Source of the DNA: Reticulitermes speratus
Lineage: Eukaryota; Arthropoda; Insecta; Blattodea; Rhinotermitidae
Direction: 5' to 3'
Assembly: GCA_021186555.1 (NCBI GenBank)
Contig: JAJKFL010000005.1
Span: forward strand, 21,950,635 to 22,014,634
DNA length: 64,000 nt
This document shows, in pieces, positions 9,844 to 23,093 of this stretch. Made by a program: the position numbers and the translations under genes. The notes below the pieces were generated by a model. The model did no database searches. It worked only from the letters and a program-made list of their open reading frames with translations, and had not been told where the DNA came from. Position 1 is the first letter of the stretch. Each line of letters begins with the position of its first letter.

Positions 9844-12135
9844 TCTCGCTGCATTAACTAAGATATCTGCACGACGTTTGTGAATGTAGATTTAAACAGA
9901 ACTTAGAAGGAAGCGATCGTGGCATACTTTCAGGCTGTATTCCAGCATCTTTTATCTTCATACGCTAAGGAAATACACCAAACTTTAGGGGGCGGGCTCC
10001 TTGTCTGAAATTCAAACTTGGTCATTTCCAAAACAAATGTTAAGCGCTGTAACGCAGCTTTCGGAGGTGCTTATTCAGTGTACATGGACTATAGGATGAA
10101 CACCACTTGTCTGGGGAAAACTTCCACACCGAAAGGAAATGTGGGCTGTTTTATTAACTTATTTATATACGGTTCCTTTAACGAAGATGTCTGTAGATCT
10201 TGTGATATATGTTATAATATATATATATATATATATATATAACGAAGGGCAGGAACATTAGGGACTAGTGAATTGTAAACAAAGTCAAAGTAAGCGATTA
10301 TGGAATAATTGCAGGCAGTATCAGAGAATACAACTGTAGGGACTAAGGAAGACCACAAAGCCCTCAGTTAATGTAAACGGCTTCTGGGTTTCAACAGAAG
10401 ACTTTCGAATAAGAAGCAGGAGTAGAAATCGGTATAGAGCCAAGTCAAATTCTGAAAAACAAAATTGAGTTTATTTTAGATATATATTCAAATGGCTAAG
10501 TTGTGTCTATTTAAAAAGAGTTCAGGACGTTTTGTTGACATTCTTTGTAAAGATGGTTACGTAAGTCTGACTAGTGACTGGAATTGGGAAAACGTATTAA
10601 TTTTGGACGTTACTCCAGTTCTTTGCACTTCAATACTGTTTGTTCATTTATAATTGTAATAAGTATTTTAAATAATTTATAATATATTGAAATAATTTTT
10701 TTGTAAATAACAATGATCGTCTTACAACGTCAGAGAGTGTTTCAGGTAAATAAATATACATTATATTTTGGAATCAAATAGTGCACTGCTGGGTTATCTT
10801 GTTTAAGCATTTCAAATTTCTTGAACATCTTTTTTTCAATTAATATTAATGTGGTTCAAATTTTGAGTAGTGCCTCTGATTTTTATGTAAAAATACAACG
10901 CACATAGCGATTAAATGTCGGGAGAAAAAAAACGAATTATAAAACCTCATCAAATTAAGAGGACGATGCTTCATTATTTTTATTAATAATTGAAAAGTGC
11001 AACCAATAGCCCCAGAAATAAATAAGATTGTGAAAATGTTCATATTAAAAATACAAAATTGTTTGTTTGAACATCCTGAAAATAAAAACTGCAATTTCTT
11101 CAAAAACGAAGTTGAATAGAGAAAATTATGTTTCTTTGGACTGTAAGAGATTTAGAAAATTGTCTTTTTATTTGGAGCTGCTGGACGAGAACTTGCCAAA
11201 ACGTCGGCCTAGATATTACAAGAGAAATCCAAAGTCCCCTAGTTTGAAACGTCTTCTATCTAATACAATAATATGTCTGTTTGTATGTGGCAGCCACAAC
11301 TCGTCAGGGAATGGGGATGAAAGCTTTAAGTTTGGTAGTATTTTCAGAATATTTAGGGGTTGTGCCTTACAAAAATAATAAGAATATATCCGCGGGAAAG
11401 TGACTTCGGACAGCTGGCAAACCTTAGTGTGAGTAAGTCGCATGTAGTTGCCATGGTTACAATTATTACAGTGTTCTCTGTGAGGTTCAGTCGTAGACAG
11501 GAAAAAGAAGTGAGTGTGAACTGAACAAACATTTCAACATCAAGCGTTAAAGCTGGCTGTTTGAGACAAGTGCTTTTAGGCTTAGGATTGCCGTGGAAGG
11601 AAAAACAGGACAATTAATTGTGTAAATAATATAATAATTACTGGCTTACCTCTTCCGTTATCGAAATGCGCGGAAACGGATTCAAGCCTGTTTCGAAATA
11701 TTTTGCAAAAAAGATCATATATTCGTGTCAAGTGGTGTTAGGATGCTGGGATAGAAGGCGGAAGAGGGATTTGCCTACAACAAAGCACTATTAAAATACA
11801 AGACTGTTGATATTGATAATAAATTTTTACTACCGTATTGTATGTTTGAAACACAATGTAGTTAAGGCATAAAAGTATTAGATACCTGCCCGGGCACATA
11901 GGTAGCTTTAAATATTACTTAGCTACCAGTAAATATATTAAATTACAGTGTAAACAATTTTTTGACAACTTTATTATTAAGGTAGGACGACTGCATCGTG
12001 ATCTTCATGCATGTGCTCCCGGATCAGATTTGCGCGGAAAAAGGCAGGAGCTTTCTGGAAGATAAGGGAAAGGAGCTTAATTTATGTAAATTAAAATATT
12101 ATAATTTTCTTGCATTTGAAAGTCATTACACAAGA
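9844..12135. other. Unassigned sequence with TA microsatellite
   Basis: A (TA)n run lies at about 10216-10241. Several short overlapping frames (10846-11613) show no family features. The only notable site is the X-box-like palindrome at 11447-11460. Confidence 0.4.
11447..11460. promoter_or_regulatory. X-box-like (RFX) palindrome
   Basis: GTTGCCATGGTTAC fits the RFX X-box form GTNRCC...RGYAAC, the site through which RFX factors drive ciliary genes. No ciliary exon is recognised nearby, so relevance is uncertain. One such 14-mer can occur by chance. Confidence 0.3.
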
Positions 12136-12139
12136 TCAC

Positions 12140-12727
12140 TTAACTAACTAACGAACTAACAAACTAACTCCATGAAGCAAATTCCTTCCTGAGGAACTTT
12201 AAGGTCCTCAGCTAGTCAAGAAATTCCCCGCATCTTATGGAACCCGAAGGTTCATTACCGCATTCAAAAGCGCCCGCCATTTATCCCTAACCCTGAGCCA
12301 GAGCAATCATGTCTATGCCTCCCCATCCGACTACTGGAAGATGCATTTTAATATTATCCTGCCATATACGCCCAGGCCTTCCAAGTGATCTCTCGACTTC
12401 AGGTCTCCCCACCAAAAACTCTGTATGCACCTCTCCTGTCCCCCATACGTGCCAAATGCCCCGCCAATCTCATTTTTCTTGATTTGATCACCCGAGTAAT
12501 ATTTGTTGAGGAGTACAGATCAACAACCTCCTGGTTATGTAGTCTTCTCCACTCCCCCATTACCTTGTCCCTCTTAGGACCAAATATTTTCCTCAGCACC
12601 TCATTCTCGAACACCCTCAGCCTATGTTTCTCCCGCAATGTGAGAGACCTAGTTTCACACCCATTCAAAACAACATACAAAATTACTGGTCTGTATATCT
12701 TGACTTTTAAAATTTTGTTAACAACCT
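12140..12727 (-). mobile_element. RTE/BovB-like LINE, 5'-truncated 3' end
   Basis: Minus strand opens near 12727 with NKILKVKIYRPVILYVVLNG, then CETRSLTLREKHRLRVFENE, VLRKIFGPKRD and AGHLARMGDRRGAYRVFGGE, the C-terminal region after the reverse transcriptase of an RTE/BovB-like non-LTR element. It continues with a decayed end and finishes in a TTAG-like tail (TAACTAACTAACGAACTAAC on the plus strand, about 12141-12168). The same 3' end recurs at 23.7, 29.0, 39.2-39.6 and 47.4-47.9 kb. The reverse transcriptase proper is missing, as expected of a 5'-truncated insertion. Confidence 0.85.
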
Positions 12728-14132
12728 AGAAGGGAAAAGATTCTGCACCGAATGATAAAATCACTTAACACAAGCAGAAAATATTTGGGCCCTGATCTTT
12801 ATATTAACAATGTGTTCAAATTATATGTTGATCAATTTCAAGAAAACAATATAACAATATGTAATGTCGCACTGGGACCTTCTACAAGCTTATCGTATTT
12901 TACACTCCGGGCCAGACTGCACATAATTAGGTAGCAACATTGGACTTCGCCACATATAATGCAAACACGTTAAAGTTATAACCGGTATATGTGGTATGAA
13001 TGTTTATTAGGTATCAAAATTAAAAAAAAAAAGAAAATTGTAACTCATCGGTACATCTTAGAGGGGACGGCAGAGAGACACTTTAGTTCGGGTATAGCAA
13101 TCTAGCATGTTCGCCGTTTGTCAATGTCAAAATTAATGGTTTTGGGAACTTTCTGGAGCAAACGAAATTTTATAGTTTGACAGCTTCTGGACGTCTTAAA
13201 TCAAGCGAGGGCGGATACCGTATTAGTCAAGCTTGCACATTAAGAAAAACCGGTAGGATGCGTGTAGGGGTTTATACGAGTAACGGCACGGGAAACATAG
13301 TTAAGTCATTAGTAGCCAATGACAAGGAAGTATTCAAAATTTTAACTTTTGGGCCTATTAGGAAATAGTCAAAATTAAAAGTCAGCCAATTGGAAACAGT
13401 GGGAAAAATTCGAGAGTGGGATAAATTTGGCCGGGATACCAGCGACAGCGTACAGACGCCAGGCAGTTCGATTTTCGACGTTAGTGGGTGAATACGTGAT
13501 TCGGGGCACGCCGATTTTCTCAGTTATATTTGAAAGTTTATAACTAATTATTTATAGGTGCATTACTTATAACGTCTTTTAGTGACTTCGATAGTGACAT
13601 TGGGTTTAAAAGATAATAATAGTATTCGGTGCCACTTTCATAAATAAAAAAACAATTAACTGTATAGACAGTGATTATAATACAGTTAAAGAAAGAAAAT
13701 TGAAGGGCTAAAGAATTTTTTAATTTAAAAAAAGAGTGTTAATTATATATACAAGTGTTCCTGCGCCTCTGACGAACCACTTAGATTCCCTGAAATCAAG
13801 AGAATGATCTACCGGCTGTAAGCGAAGACCGGGTGTAATGTGTACCTTATATTATGACTATTATATATGTTATATATATTATGTGTACATTATATATGTT
13901 ATATGTATGGATACAATATTTTTGTATCCCGACAATTATTGAAGAAAACGCGGACATTTTAGCACAAAACTGTTAAACTGGATAGTGGATTGAATTTAAT
14001 TCTGGAACATATGGAGAGTAGATACCTTAATCATTTATTGACTATTATAGCGTTTTGTATTTTTACATGCGTCTGTGAGTGATGTATAGAGTATTAATAT
14101 TTATACACTTTTCACTGTAATAATCGAAGCTC
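12728..14132. other. Unassigned sequence
   Basis: No gene or clear repeat. A TATATG/TATATTATG-rich tract is at about 13855-13915. The 63-codon frame at 13177-13368 has no recognisable features. Confidence 0.4.
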
Positions 14133-14134
14133 CT

Positions 14135-14166
14135 TAATGATGGTCCAGATGGGCCGAAACATGCAG
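14135..14166 (+). ncRNA. Degenerate hammerhead-like motif
   Basis: TTAATGA, T, stem GGTCC/GGGCC around AGAT, then GAAACATG (GAAAC at 14156-14160). The stem and 3' core are intact, but the 5' core is TTAATGA instead of CTGATGA. Confidence 0.35.
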
Positions 14167-14169
14167 GAG

Positions 14170-17100
14170 GTAAATTGTAGACAGGGCTCTTTCTCCTTTA
14201 AACCCAGTGTATTTTATTGGTATTAACGTTTTTGATTGGGTAAGAAATATGTGGTGATATGAAACGCTATAATATGGTCATACGACGTCTGTGAATAGTG
14301 CTTTGTTATTACCGTGAAAAACACAAGTTGTATTACTTTTTGCACAATTGAAGCGCACTAGACTCCGAATTTAGCTCAGATGTTTGACACCACCACACTT
14401 TGAACAGCTGATCCGGCGTAGACATTTTCTGGGGGCGTTTTTACATTCCAGCACCAATATAGTCTGATTTATCTTTAGATAAATATAACGATTTATTATT
14501 TTATTTTTCTCTTACACTGCAACTATCCAACATTTTCCCACTCTTTTGTATATTGCTTTTTACCCGTCACCGTTGATGCGGATTTAATTGTTTTACAAAA
14601 CTTCCGGCAATGTATTTTCCAGGGTTCATAAACGAAAAATATTTTGAAATCAACGCTTTACCTTCAACCTTCAAATTTGTACCTGCTGTGTATGACTCGT
14701 AACGCACGACGGAGCGTTCCCTGTCTTTTTTAATATTTATTTCAAAGATGATATTGGCAGTATTTACAGTACACAAACAAATCACAAAATTGCCCTTCTT
14801 ATAACTAATTTAGCTAACTAGGAGTACGTGAAACAGAAGTTAAAGATTGGGAAATATAAATAACAATTGGTGGAAGAAAGAGTAAAAGGAAACACTATGC
14901 GTGATGTTAAGCTGGTTCCCTGCCTTTCAAACACTTACAAGACGAGGAAGGTCTCAGCATTTTCGCTTTGGCAAAGCGATGTCGTGAATTTCTTGCGTTT
15001 AATGATACACGTTTCACATAACAATTATTGAGAATTAAATGTTAATATCAGGACATTTATTTTTGCTCAGTCACTGAAATTTTTGGTGTTGAGAAATGAC
15101 GATAAGAGAAACATTTTTTAATGTCCTTGAACTTTACTACAAATTTATAGTACAGAGAAGTTAAAAAAAATTTAAGTACATCAAATGAAGCATGAAGCTT
15201 TATTTTCACACAAGAGCTCTAGAGGATGCATTTTTGAAAAGGTGGTAATATTCTCGGGGTGAAGTTGTAAACTGACGAAAGATTTGGCGATTGATGTTAT
15301 TGGGAGCTCTCCTTACAAAATGTTTGTAAAGTGCCTATGGCGTAGGATGCAGAATTATATATTTTAGATTTATTTCCTAAATGAGGAAGACCGAAACAAT
15401 AAGATAAACTAAACAACTTTCTTTCGAAAAGGAATTCGACCTGTTATTGCTGCAATATATAAAGGTATGATGGATTTGCTACCCCACAGATAGCCAGTTA
15501 TTGTGATGATTTTACAAACCTTCACCAGGGGAAAACAAATATCGAAAAACGTACACCGGTTATGGTTTATGACGCCGGTTGTTTCGTAAATGTTTTAAAT
15601 TGATATACAGTAAGTACAGTGCAAGCCACTGTTACAAAATCTCAATACATCACCTAATTAATAGTGTGTTTTTTTTCAAACTTGTAATATAAATAAAATA
15701 AAATCATATTACTGAAAATTTATTAATTTTGAAAATGGTTTACCTTATTTTACACACGGAAAGACATATTTTTTTTATATTCCACAAAACTAATTAACTG
15801 AAAGAAAAAATATATCTGCTTTAGACCACAGACACTTCAAAGCCATTGTCACTTAGTATTTAGCAGTATTTTTCATTAGAATGAAATACGAAAGGCAATG
15901 TTGCCTTTTCGAGAAGAACACAGAATATTTTACCATTTTCAAAATAAATTACTTGAATATAAATAACGACATACCTTAGGTTTTGGCATGAAACTTATCA
16001 ATTCATTTCACGACTGCGCCTCCTTTCAGACTTGTACACTTATGGCACCTTGTCAAGTTGAAATCTTGCCTAGGGTTTAGTCCGGCAGTACTACTACTAA
16101 GTTTAGCAGGCAGACGTCTGGTCCTAAGGTACAGGGACCTGAATTACAATAAATATATTCGGTCACTTAGGAATGTTGACTGGTCACTGATAAAGCGTAT
16201 CGTTAGTTATGCTTTTATATTACGCTTTAGTGAATATTTTTAATCAGCATGGACTTTCATATCAGAAACTTTCTGTATGTAATACTCAAGCACATATCTG
16301 GAATGATATTTTTAAAGGTAGAATATGAACGCACGATGATAAGGTAACTTCAGACACAAAATTTCAGCTTCAGTTTGTCGATACGTAAAGCCAAGAAATG
16401 TCTTGCTTCCTATATTCTGTCTTGAGAAATTCAAAACCAACAGTTTACCCCAATTCTGATGCGCCTTATTCTATTCCTGTTTGAATATGTTTGACTGGAG
16501 CACAAATACCCCGACTCAGATGTCACGTATTTTATCTTCGGCCTTCCAGACGAAAATTGGAATACGACATTCAAGTCCAGAATATGTCTTCTTCTTCTTC
16601 ATCTTCATCATGTCCGGTCCAGAATACATAGTCTTTCAGTTTCATTCAGTGATACGTAATTTTCACAGTTTATTTACGGCCTTCAAAATAACTTAAGAGC
16701 CAATCCTACCTACCTTACTGTCAAACACTTGAATACTATCGGGACCAATTCTAGGTTACTCGGTGATAAAATAAAGGTGCTAGTATCATCAAATATATAT
16801 ATATATATATTTGTGTGTGTGTGTGTGTTTGCTCGTGAAGGATAGAGTAACTTGGCTTTCACTTCAAACAAAATCATATGTTGTGAAGGTTGATGAATAA
16901 TTAGCAAAGAAGGAATTGAAATGACCGTAAGATACGTATTGGCCTTGTAACATTACCGACTGCAAATATCGCCGAATACGCCTGCAGTCCTTGTCGTTGT
17001 TTCTGAAACGACAGTGTGTAAGATTACGAAAGAAAGCAAAATGACCACGGCGAGTTTCAAAATTATAAACACCAGGCAAAAGGATAAAAGGAATGTGAAA

Positions 17101-17685
17101 TTTTATAGAATTATTTTAATTGAGCGTCACTGAAAAATATTAATTTATTCTCCGAAATTAAGAAGGAAAATCCTGCGTTGAGGAAATTATTTTAGGAACT
17201 ACGAAGAACTATTAGCTTCAAGGAAGAGAAAGACGAGGAAAGTCATATCCTAGCAGAGTTTCAACATCAGCAACAACGCTGTAGAAACCTCAGATCACGC
17301 AACCTCAACAAACATTAATGGTACAAAGACCTTGGAGCTTTCTTCAAGCAACCAAAGAAAAACAGGCGTGTGTTGAGGGAACGGAACGAAACTGTTATTT
17401 GGACAGCCAAATTGCTTAGGACAGGTTTGTCAGATTTCAGGCCATTTGTTGGCTGAGGAACGGTTTTTGCGACACACTATCGTGCAAAAACCAATTTCAT
17501 AATAGAGGAACTTTTGTGGGGATTGTGATATGTAGAACAGGAGGTGCAATTATGTTGGCACGTACGACTTTAAAAATAAAATAATAATAATAACAATAAT
17601 AATATAACATGATATCTCATTCAGCCTTTATCGTCTGGATTTAGGCGTCTTCCGTCTTCCACTGCTAGAGGTTGGCGGCCACATC
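14170..17685. other. Long unassigned stretch; AT/GT microsatellites
   Basis: No recognisable exon, LINE, SINE or transposase on either strand. An (AT)n run at 16793-16810 passes directly into (GT)n at 16812-16829. A TAA-rich tract is at about 17577-17610. All frames are short and without features. Confidence 0.4.
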
Positions 17686-17759
17686 GGCAGTAGATTTTCA
17701 ATCAGAAGTAAATGTACTCAGTCCAAACACAACTTTCATTTATCAAATATAACCAGCTA

Positions 17760-17791
17760 CACGTTTCGGCAAATATATAGACATCATCAGG
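17760..17791 (-). ncRNA. Hammerhead-like motif
   Basis: Minus strand CTGATGA (17790-17784), a weak A/T-rich stem II, then GCC, GAAAC (17767-17763) and GTG. The core is intact but stem II has eroded. Confidence 0.4.
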
Positions 17792-17860
17792 CTTATTGCG
17801 AAAATAGAAATGAAAAGAAAATGTTCAAGGGTTTGAGATCTCGAAACGTTACAAAGACAT

Positions 17861-18120
17861 TTTTTTTTCCTATGGCTCGACAGCCCTTAGGGGGCCTATG
17901 CCTCGTCATTTTACAACGCTTCACGATCACACTGATAGACACACCACACTCGGTAGGACTCCTCTGTACGAGTGACCAGCCCGTCGCAGAGACCTCTACC
18001 TGACAACACACAACACTCACAAGAGACAGACATCCATGCCCCCGGTGGGATTCGAACCCACTATCCTAGTAGGGGAGCGGCCGCAGACCCACGCCTTAGA
18101 CCGCACGGCCACTGGGATCG
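17861..18120 (-). mobile_element. tRNA-derived SINE (family A)
   Basis: Read on the minus strand it begins GATCCCAGTGGCCGTGCGG with a pol III A box, has a B box (complement of GGGATTCGAACCCAC near 18048-18062), a conserved non-tRNA body and an A tail (T8 at 17861-17868). Related copies lie at 25883-26140, 42881-43069, 44004-44253 and 62043-62288. The short plus-strand frame beginning MPPVGFEPTI is just the B-box region read through. Confidence 0.9.
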
Positions 18121-18552
18121 GCACAAATATATATTGCTATACAATATATACGAATAACTATGCAGCCTCAGGAATACAAATCAAAGTTCCCCAAACACCA
18201 AAAGGAAGAGACCTGCCCAGCATTCACGTGAAGTGGATCTTGTAAAACTAATATGTAGACATTAAAGGTGCTACTAGTACTATATAATTAATATATTTCC
18301 ACGGTTCCTCTTAAACTTTATACATGCAATATTTATAACTTCCACAAGAACTTTATTCCTGATGCTGCATACTTATTTTTTTATATTCGAAATTTCAAAC
18401 CTCCCATGCAGCGGTGAACATTTTATTTTCATTTTTATTTTCGCGATCAGCTTGATAATGTTGATACATCAGCCGAAAAATGTAGTTGGTTATATTTGAT
18501 AAATAAAATTTGTGTTTGGACTGAGTATATTATACTTCTGGTTGTACTGTAA

Positions 18553-19700
18553 ACACAACGGGGATGAATCACCTTAAGATTTGTAAAATTTTATTTTCAG
18601 CGATTTCAAACGTCGCAGTTCTATAGAATATGCAGCCGTTCTTAACTCATGGTAGCGATATTTGTGTCGAAAGAGTGAAACTCTCAGCCAAGTACTCGTG
18701 TCTTAATACGTTTGAGGTTCCTCTGCACCATGTGACATTTTAGGCAGACACATACATAGAACTGACGTGAATCGAGTACAAGGGCATAGCGGGGTATGTG
18801 GTATTACACGTTAGAATTGTCTTGCCGGGCCCAACTATCTTTACATATTCTGTTCATGTGACCTACTTTCTTAAAATATTGGACCACCCTGCCTGAGGAC
18901 ACAGTAACGCAACAAAAATCTTAAATAATCTTAAACCAGTTGGTATTGAGGTGAAGGAGGAATCCATCTACTTTACACGGGATGCAATTGCTGTTTTAAG
19001 GGACAGTGACAGTTCCGGCAAAAGAATCACACTTTCCATGTTGGTGATTACACTGCCTTTATAGTTAGTGCTGCCCTAAAATTTAAGGCAGAGTCTAAGA
19101 CCTCGGATTTCTCTGATTGGATTAATTACTGAAATTTAGAGAGGTAGGCTAAAGAACGGTTTCTGCTTATCGTTACCAATCTAGCTGGCCTTTATGGGCA
19201 GTGTCTGTGGCAGTACTCCACCTACTGAGGCTCAAGAAAAGCAGTTTTTCAGAACTGGTTAAGGGTGGTGGCATCACTTGTGAGAAATATTTCAGTAACA
19301 AGATAGGCAATGTACGTATAAAGTAACATGTTTGCACGTTCGCGTAATATTTATACCTCGTCGACTGTTCTAACAGTCTTACACCATTTTACTCGAAGAG
19401 AGCTCTTTTATGGCCTTTTAGGGTCGCCGGAGATGATAAAACGTACTTAGGTCTTCATGTAAAGTGTCCCTTATTTTTGCCGGACTTTTATAAAATTTTG
19501 ACTTTCTTAACAGATTTTTATAAAAGCACCCAATATCAAATTTCAAATAAATTCGTCCAGTGGGAGCTGCGCTGATTCATGCGCACAGAAGGACGGACAT
19601 GCCGGAGGTATTAGGCGCTTTCCGCGACTATGCGAAGACTCCAAAAATTAAACACTGAAAAAGGCAAAATCCATAGCCCTGAGCTACCTAGACATGTAAG
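18553..19700. other. Unassigned sequence
   Basis: No gene or repeat family recognised; a few GC-richer patches without splice context. Confidence 0.4.
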
Positions 19701-19711
19701 AACTTTAGAAT

Positions 19712-19895
19712 CATGTGGTCCCGTAACGGCTCAGGCGGTAGGTCGCGGTTCTGTCATTGCGGACACCCCTGTTCGATTCTTGGCCTTTCTGCGTTGGATA
19801 TTTTGGGGACATATTGGCACTGGGAAAAGTTTTTCTCCAAGCACCCCTTTCCCACCTCCCAGAATCGTTCCACCAATGCTCCATACTCAATGTAT
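19712..19895 (+). mobile_element. SINE-like repeat (family B), diverged
   Basis: Shares order and wording with the copy at 35395-35585: CTCAGGCGGT near the head, a B-box-like TGTTCGATTC, then a body with GGCACTGGGAAAAGTTTTTC and CGTTCCACCA. A tRNA-like promoter head followed by a fixed tail suggests a SINE. Overlapping open frames in all directions here are by-products. Confidence 0.6.
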
Positions 19896-20164
19896 TGTCG
19901 TCAGCAATATGCTGTAAGCTATTTAACACTTTTTCCGTCTTTGTGGTTGCTAGTCTCACCTGTTTTCCATTGTCGACCTGCATTTATTTTGGTTCGAATG
20001 TGCTTAGTAATTCACAGCGTCGTTGAATAACCCACTTAAATCTTACAATTATACACATCCAATTTTTCGACGCCTACCATGCCACTGCAGTATAAATTAC
20101 TAAGCACTTGCATATATTTAATACTAACTAATTGCACATTTAATAATTACAATGATATTAGAGT

Positions 20165-20275
20165 ATCTCGCTGCTTAATCTACTACATGTTTGGGCTGTT
20201 AACAGCCGTTTTCATGGAGAACAATGCTAACAGCCGAAACTTGTAGGAAATTAAGCAGCGAGATATTGCAGTATG
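20165..20275. repeat. Small palindrome with hammerhead-like 3' cores
   Basis: Arms of about 45 bases share ATCTCGCTGCTTAAT and GGCTGTTA in inverted order. Each arm has a GCC(G/C)AAAC(T/A)TGTAG block, the GAAAC part of the hammerhead-like motif. The CTGANGA half is not recognisable, so this is a decayed head-to-head pair like the one at 8368-8529. Confidence 0.6.
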
Positions 20276-22370
20276 ATTATTTCACGGAATATGCATCGCA
20301 TTTAATTTGCTAAGTACTTGCGTAATAATGAAAAGGGTACTGCGTAGAACAGAACATATTAATTCGGTAAGCAACATGTGTTGTAGTTGTAGAAAAATGA
20401 ATTCATAAGCATAATGATGTTCAAAATTGGAACAGCAATACTGGAAAAGTAACAGGATTCCTACTAGTAACGGGAAAATGAAGAAATTTTTAAGACCGTC
20501 TGTAGACACAGGTGATTAAGAAGCAGCAGTTTTTTTTACCAGAAATGGCACCAGGATGTTTGGCAGAGAACAATTCATTTAGGTTAAACGTAGGATAAAA
20601 GTATTCCCCCGTACAGTAACTTATTTTCTGCGCTACTTCTGTTTCCTGCATTGTTTACTGCTGTGTGACATAAGCTTGTCGTGGTCTCTTATGCCTTCAA
20701 CAGCCAAACTCTCCCCTCAGTGAAGTTTCTGTTCTTCAGAGCCCTAATTTTGGCGGCATTCTCCCCTTACCAACTGCAGGATTAGGTTACATTTTATGTT
20801 TTTCTTAAAACTACACAACACACAGACCGAAACCTCTGTATTTGGAACTTTGTGTGGAAATATCGTTCAAACTCGACGTAGAATGAGTTACTTCATATGA
20901 GTACATTCCAAACTAAAAGACTGTGTCAGCTGAATGTATATTCATTTAAAGGAAATGTCCCTTGGTTCCAGTAGCATCATTAATTTCTACTTGTACTTAT
21001 TCTCTGTGCATTTTCTTGCAATTTCTGTTTGTTACACTTTCGTAAAAATCAGTAGCACGCCTAGCAAAGAATAGTCGGAAATGTAAATCAAATATGCAGA
21101 ACTAAATTTAGTATATATTAGTCAGAGAAAACTTTTTCATCCTACGTGTAAATGGAACAATAAACCTGAAGTTAATAAAGTGTGTGTATAAGAATCTGAA
21201 CAATGAGGCGCAGTATGTTACTGTATTAAATGTTTTGCTTTTTTTTTACTGAAGATGATTAACCTTAAGATTGTATAAATTAAAGGGTTTGTTTATAATT
21301 TTCATACTGTCTGTTTTATGTCCTTGTCTGAGAGAAGTGGGGAAAATTTCTGAAATAAGTAACAACAACCATCCCCTAATTTCATCTGTTCTTAAAATAT
21401 ATGCATGAACTTATTTAATGCACTACTCTTTTAAGTTTATCACATTTTCTAAGTATCACGTGGGTAAATTTATATAAAAATTTTTGTAATATATTTCTTA
21501 TTAATCTTTAATATGCGAGAAAAATTATGAGTTGTTTTCTTTGCGTTTACTTACAGTAGTTTTCTCTCAGTACATTAATATCCATCATCTTAGACTTAAA
21601 GTTCTACTGATGCACAGCTTTCGATAATATACAAACACAGTTAATCTCCTAAGTAAGTAACGATATTTCAGAATATTCATTAACGATTTCAAAATAGTAT
21701 TTATATTTTGAGCGACAAATAGTAATATTGCATGATATGTGACAAGACAACTTACCCTGCTACCCCTTATTACCTCTGCAAGAGTTGAGACATGACTGAC
21801 TTCTCATGACATTCTCACTACAGCAGCATATTATTTCTCCTAATGTCCTTTGCATGTCGTTACGTAAGAGATGCTGCTGTCGATGCAGTAGCCATATCCG
21901 AGGACTCAACATCACTAATAAGAAGCTGTTGTTGCACATGACCCTGAGCCCGTAATTCGTCCATTTTCGAGGCCATTGTGAACGTTTAGCAACGCAACAT
22001 TTTACAGTGAAGGTTGTCAGTCCTAGGCCCAAAGACAAGAGTGGAGATCTATATTTACGCTGCTCTGGGTCGTTTTATGTACAGTCTAACACCACGAATA
22101 TAAAACTTCGTTACCCAAACAAGACAACGTCACTGACAATCTGATGGAAGAGTTTCCTACATTTGATACCAGCTGGTTAAAGTGCGGGTATTTCCCCATA
22201 CACTTCTTCTCCTCTCATCCCTATCAGATTATAAAATTGCGCATAGTTGGAGCTTTCCAGCTAGCACACTTCGCCAAATATTATTATTTTGATGCAATAA
22301 CGGAGGATTAGATGGTCAGGGCATGCAACTCTTGTGGCAGAATTGATACATTTTGTTTACAAAGCTGTAA
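20276..22370. other. Unassigned sequence
   Basis: No gene recognised. The minus-strand frame at 21760-22038 (92 codons) has no family features or splice context. Confidence 0.4.
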
Positions 22371-22371
22371 C

Positions 22372-22605
22372 CTTATAAAGCCTAACGGTTACTTTACGTA
22401 GTACGAGGTTTAACATTCAACAATTCTACACGGTGCTCACATTTCATTTATGTGCTGCGTATGGATCTCAGAACAAACAGCGACTTTTGCCTTAAACAAC
22501 ATTAAGAGATTGGTTTTGTATAACCGAGGTGGAGAGTGTTTACTGCGTGGTACGCACTGAGTCCTTATATAAAACAGACACGTTTAACCTTTAAAGGGTT
22601 AAACG
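22372..22605 (+). repeat. Dispersed repeat, pair of 61638-61858
   Basis: About 230 bases align with 61638-61858: GATCTCAGAACAAACAGCGA, CTTTTGCCTTA, TATAACCGAGGTG, GTGTTTACTGC, GAGTCCTTAT and GACACGTTT occur in the same order and strand. Translated in one frame both resemble FALYxINRLVFITEVESVYC, wording that I associate with a repeat common in cockroach and termite genomes. Family unknown. Confidence 0.75.
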
Positions 22606-23090
22606 AAGAGACTGTCTGGGAGACGTCTGTGTATGACAGTGTAATGTTGTAGATTTACAAGGAATAAATTGTGAGAGGGTTGACTTGTTGCAGGTGATTT
22701 AGAAGAGGTTCTTACATGGATTTTATTTACCAAGCTTCGAGGTTTATATAAGCAGGACGCTCTTTTCCATTTGATGATATGGCAACAATATGTTGCATGT
22801 AATTCGTTAATTTGTTAAACAAAATACACAGTACCTTAAATTACGTATTTACAACACAAGTGCTTGTGTTATAGCACTACGCTGTTGTACTGAATTGCTT
22901 AGTCATATTTGCAGTTCTTCGCGCGGCGACGTTCAGATACTTTTAACAAGATAATACATTTTTACTTTCTTATATGTAATATAGATAACACTCTATAAAT
23001 AATAAAAAGTAGAAATAAATCGAGATGCAGACACGTGTGTAATTCTGGCCTTCGTTGGCGAACATATTAATCTATTTTTTGCTTGATATG
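22606..23090. other. Unassigned sequence
   Basis: AT-rich, no gene or repeat recognised. Confidence 0.4.
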
Positions 23091-23093
23091 CAT

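Larger units (their letters stand above)
17690..18552. repeat. Fold-back element with hammerhead-like edges and inserted SINE
   Basis: Left arm (about 17690-17772) and right arm (about 18472-18552) are diverged reverse complements sharing GGTTATATTTGATAAAT and TTTGGACTGAGTA. At the inner end of each arm is a hammerhead-like motif: 17760-17791 on the minus strand (CTGATGA ... GAAACGTG) and 18451-18484 on the plus strand (CTTGATAA ... GAAAAATG). The roughly 700-base interior carries a SINE (17861-18120). The layout parallels the inverted repeat at 8634-9107. Confidence 0.7.

Noticed and set aside
18036-18245. Open frame starting MPPVGFEPTI, with similar frames at 25863 and 62132
   Set aside because: It is the SINE B-box region translated; it recurs wherever that SINE lies.
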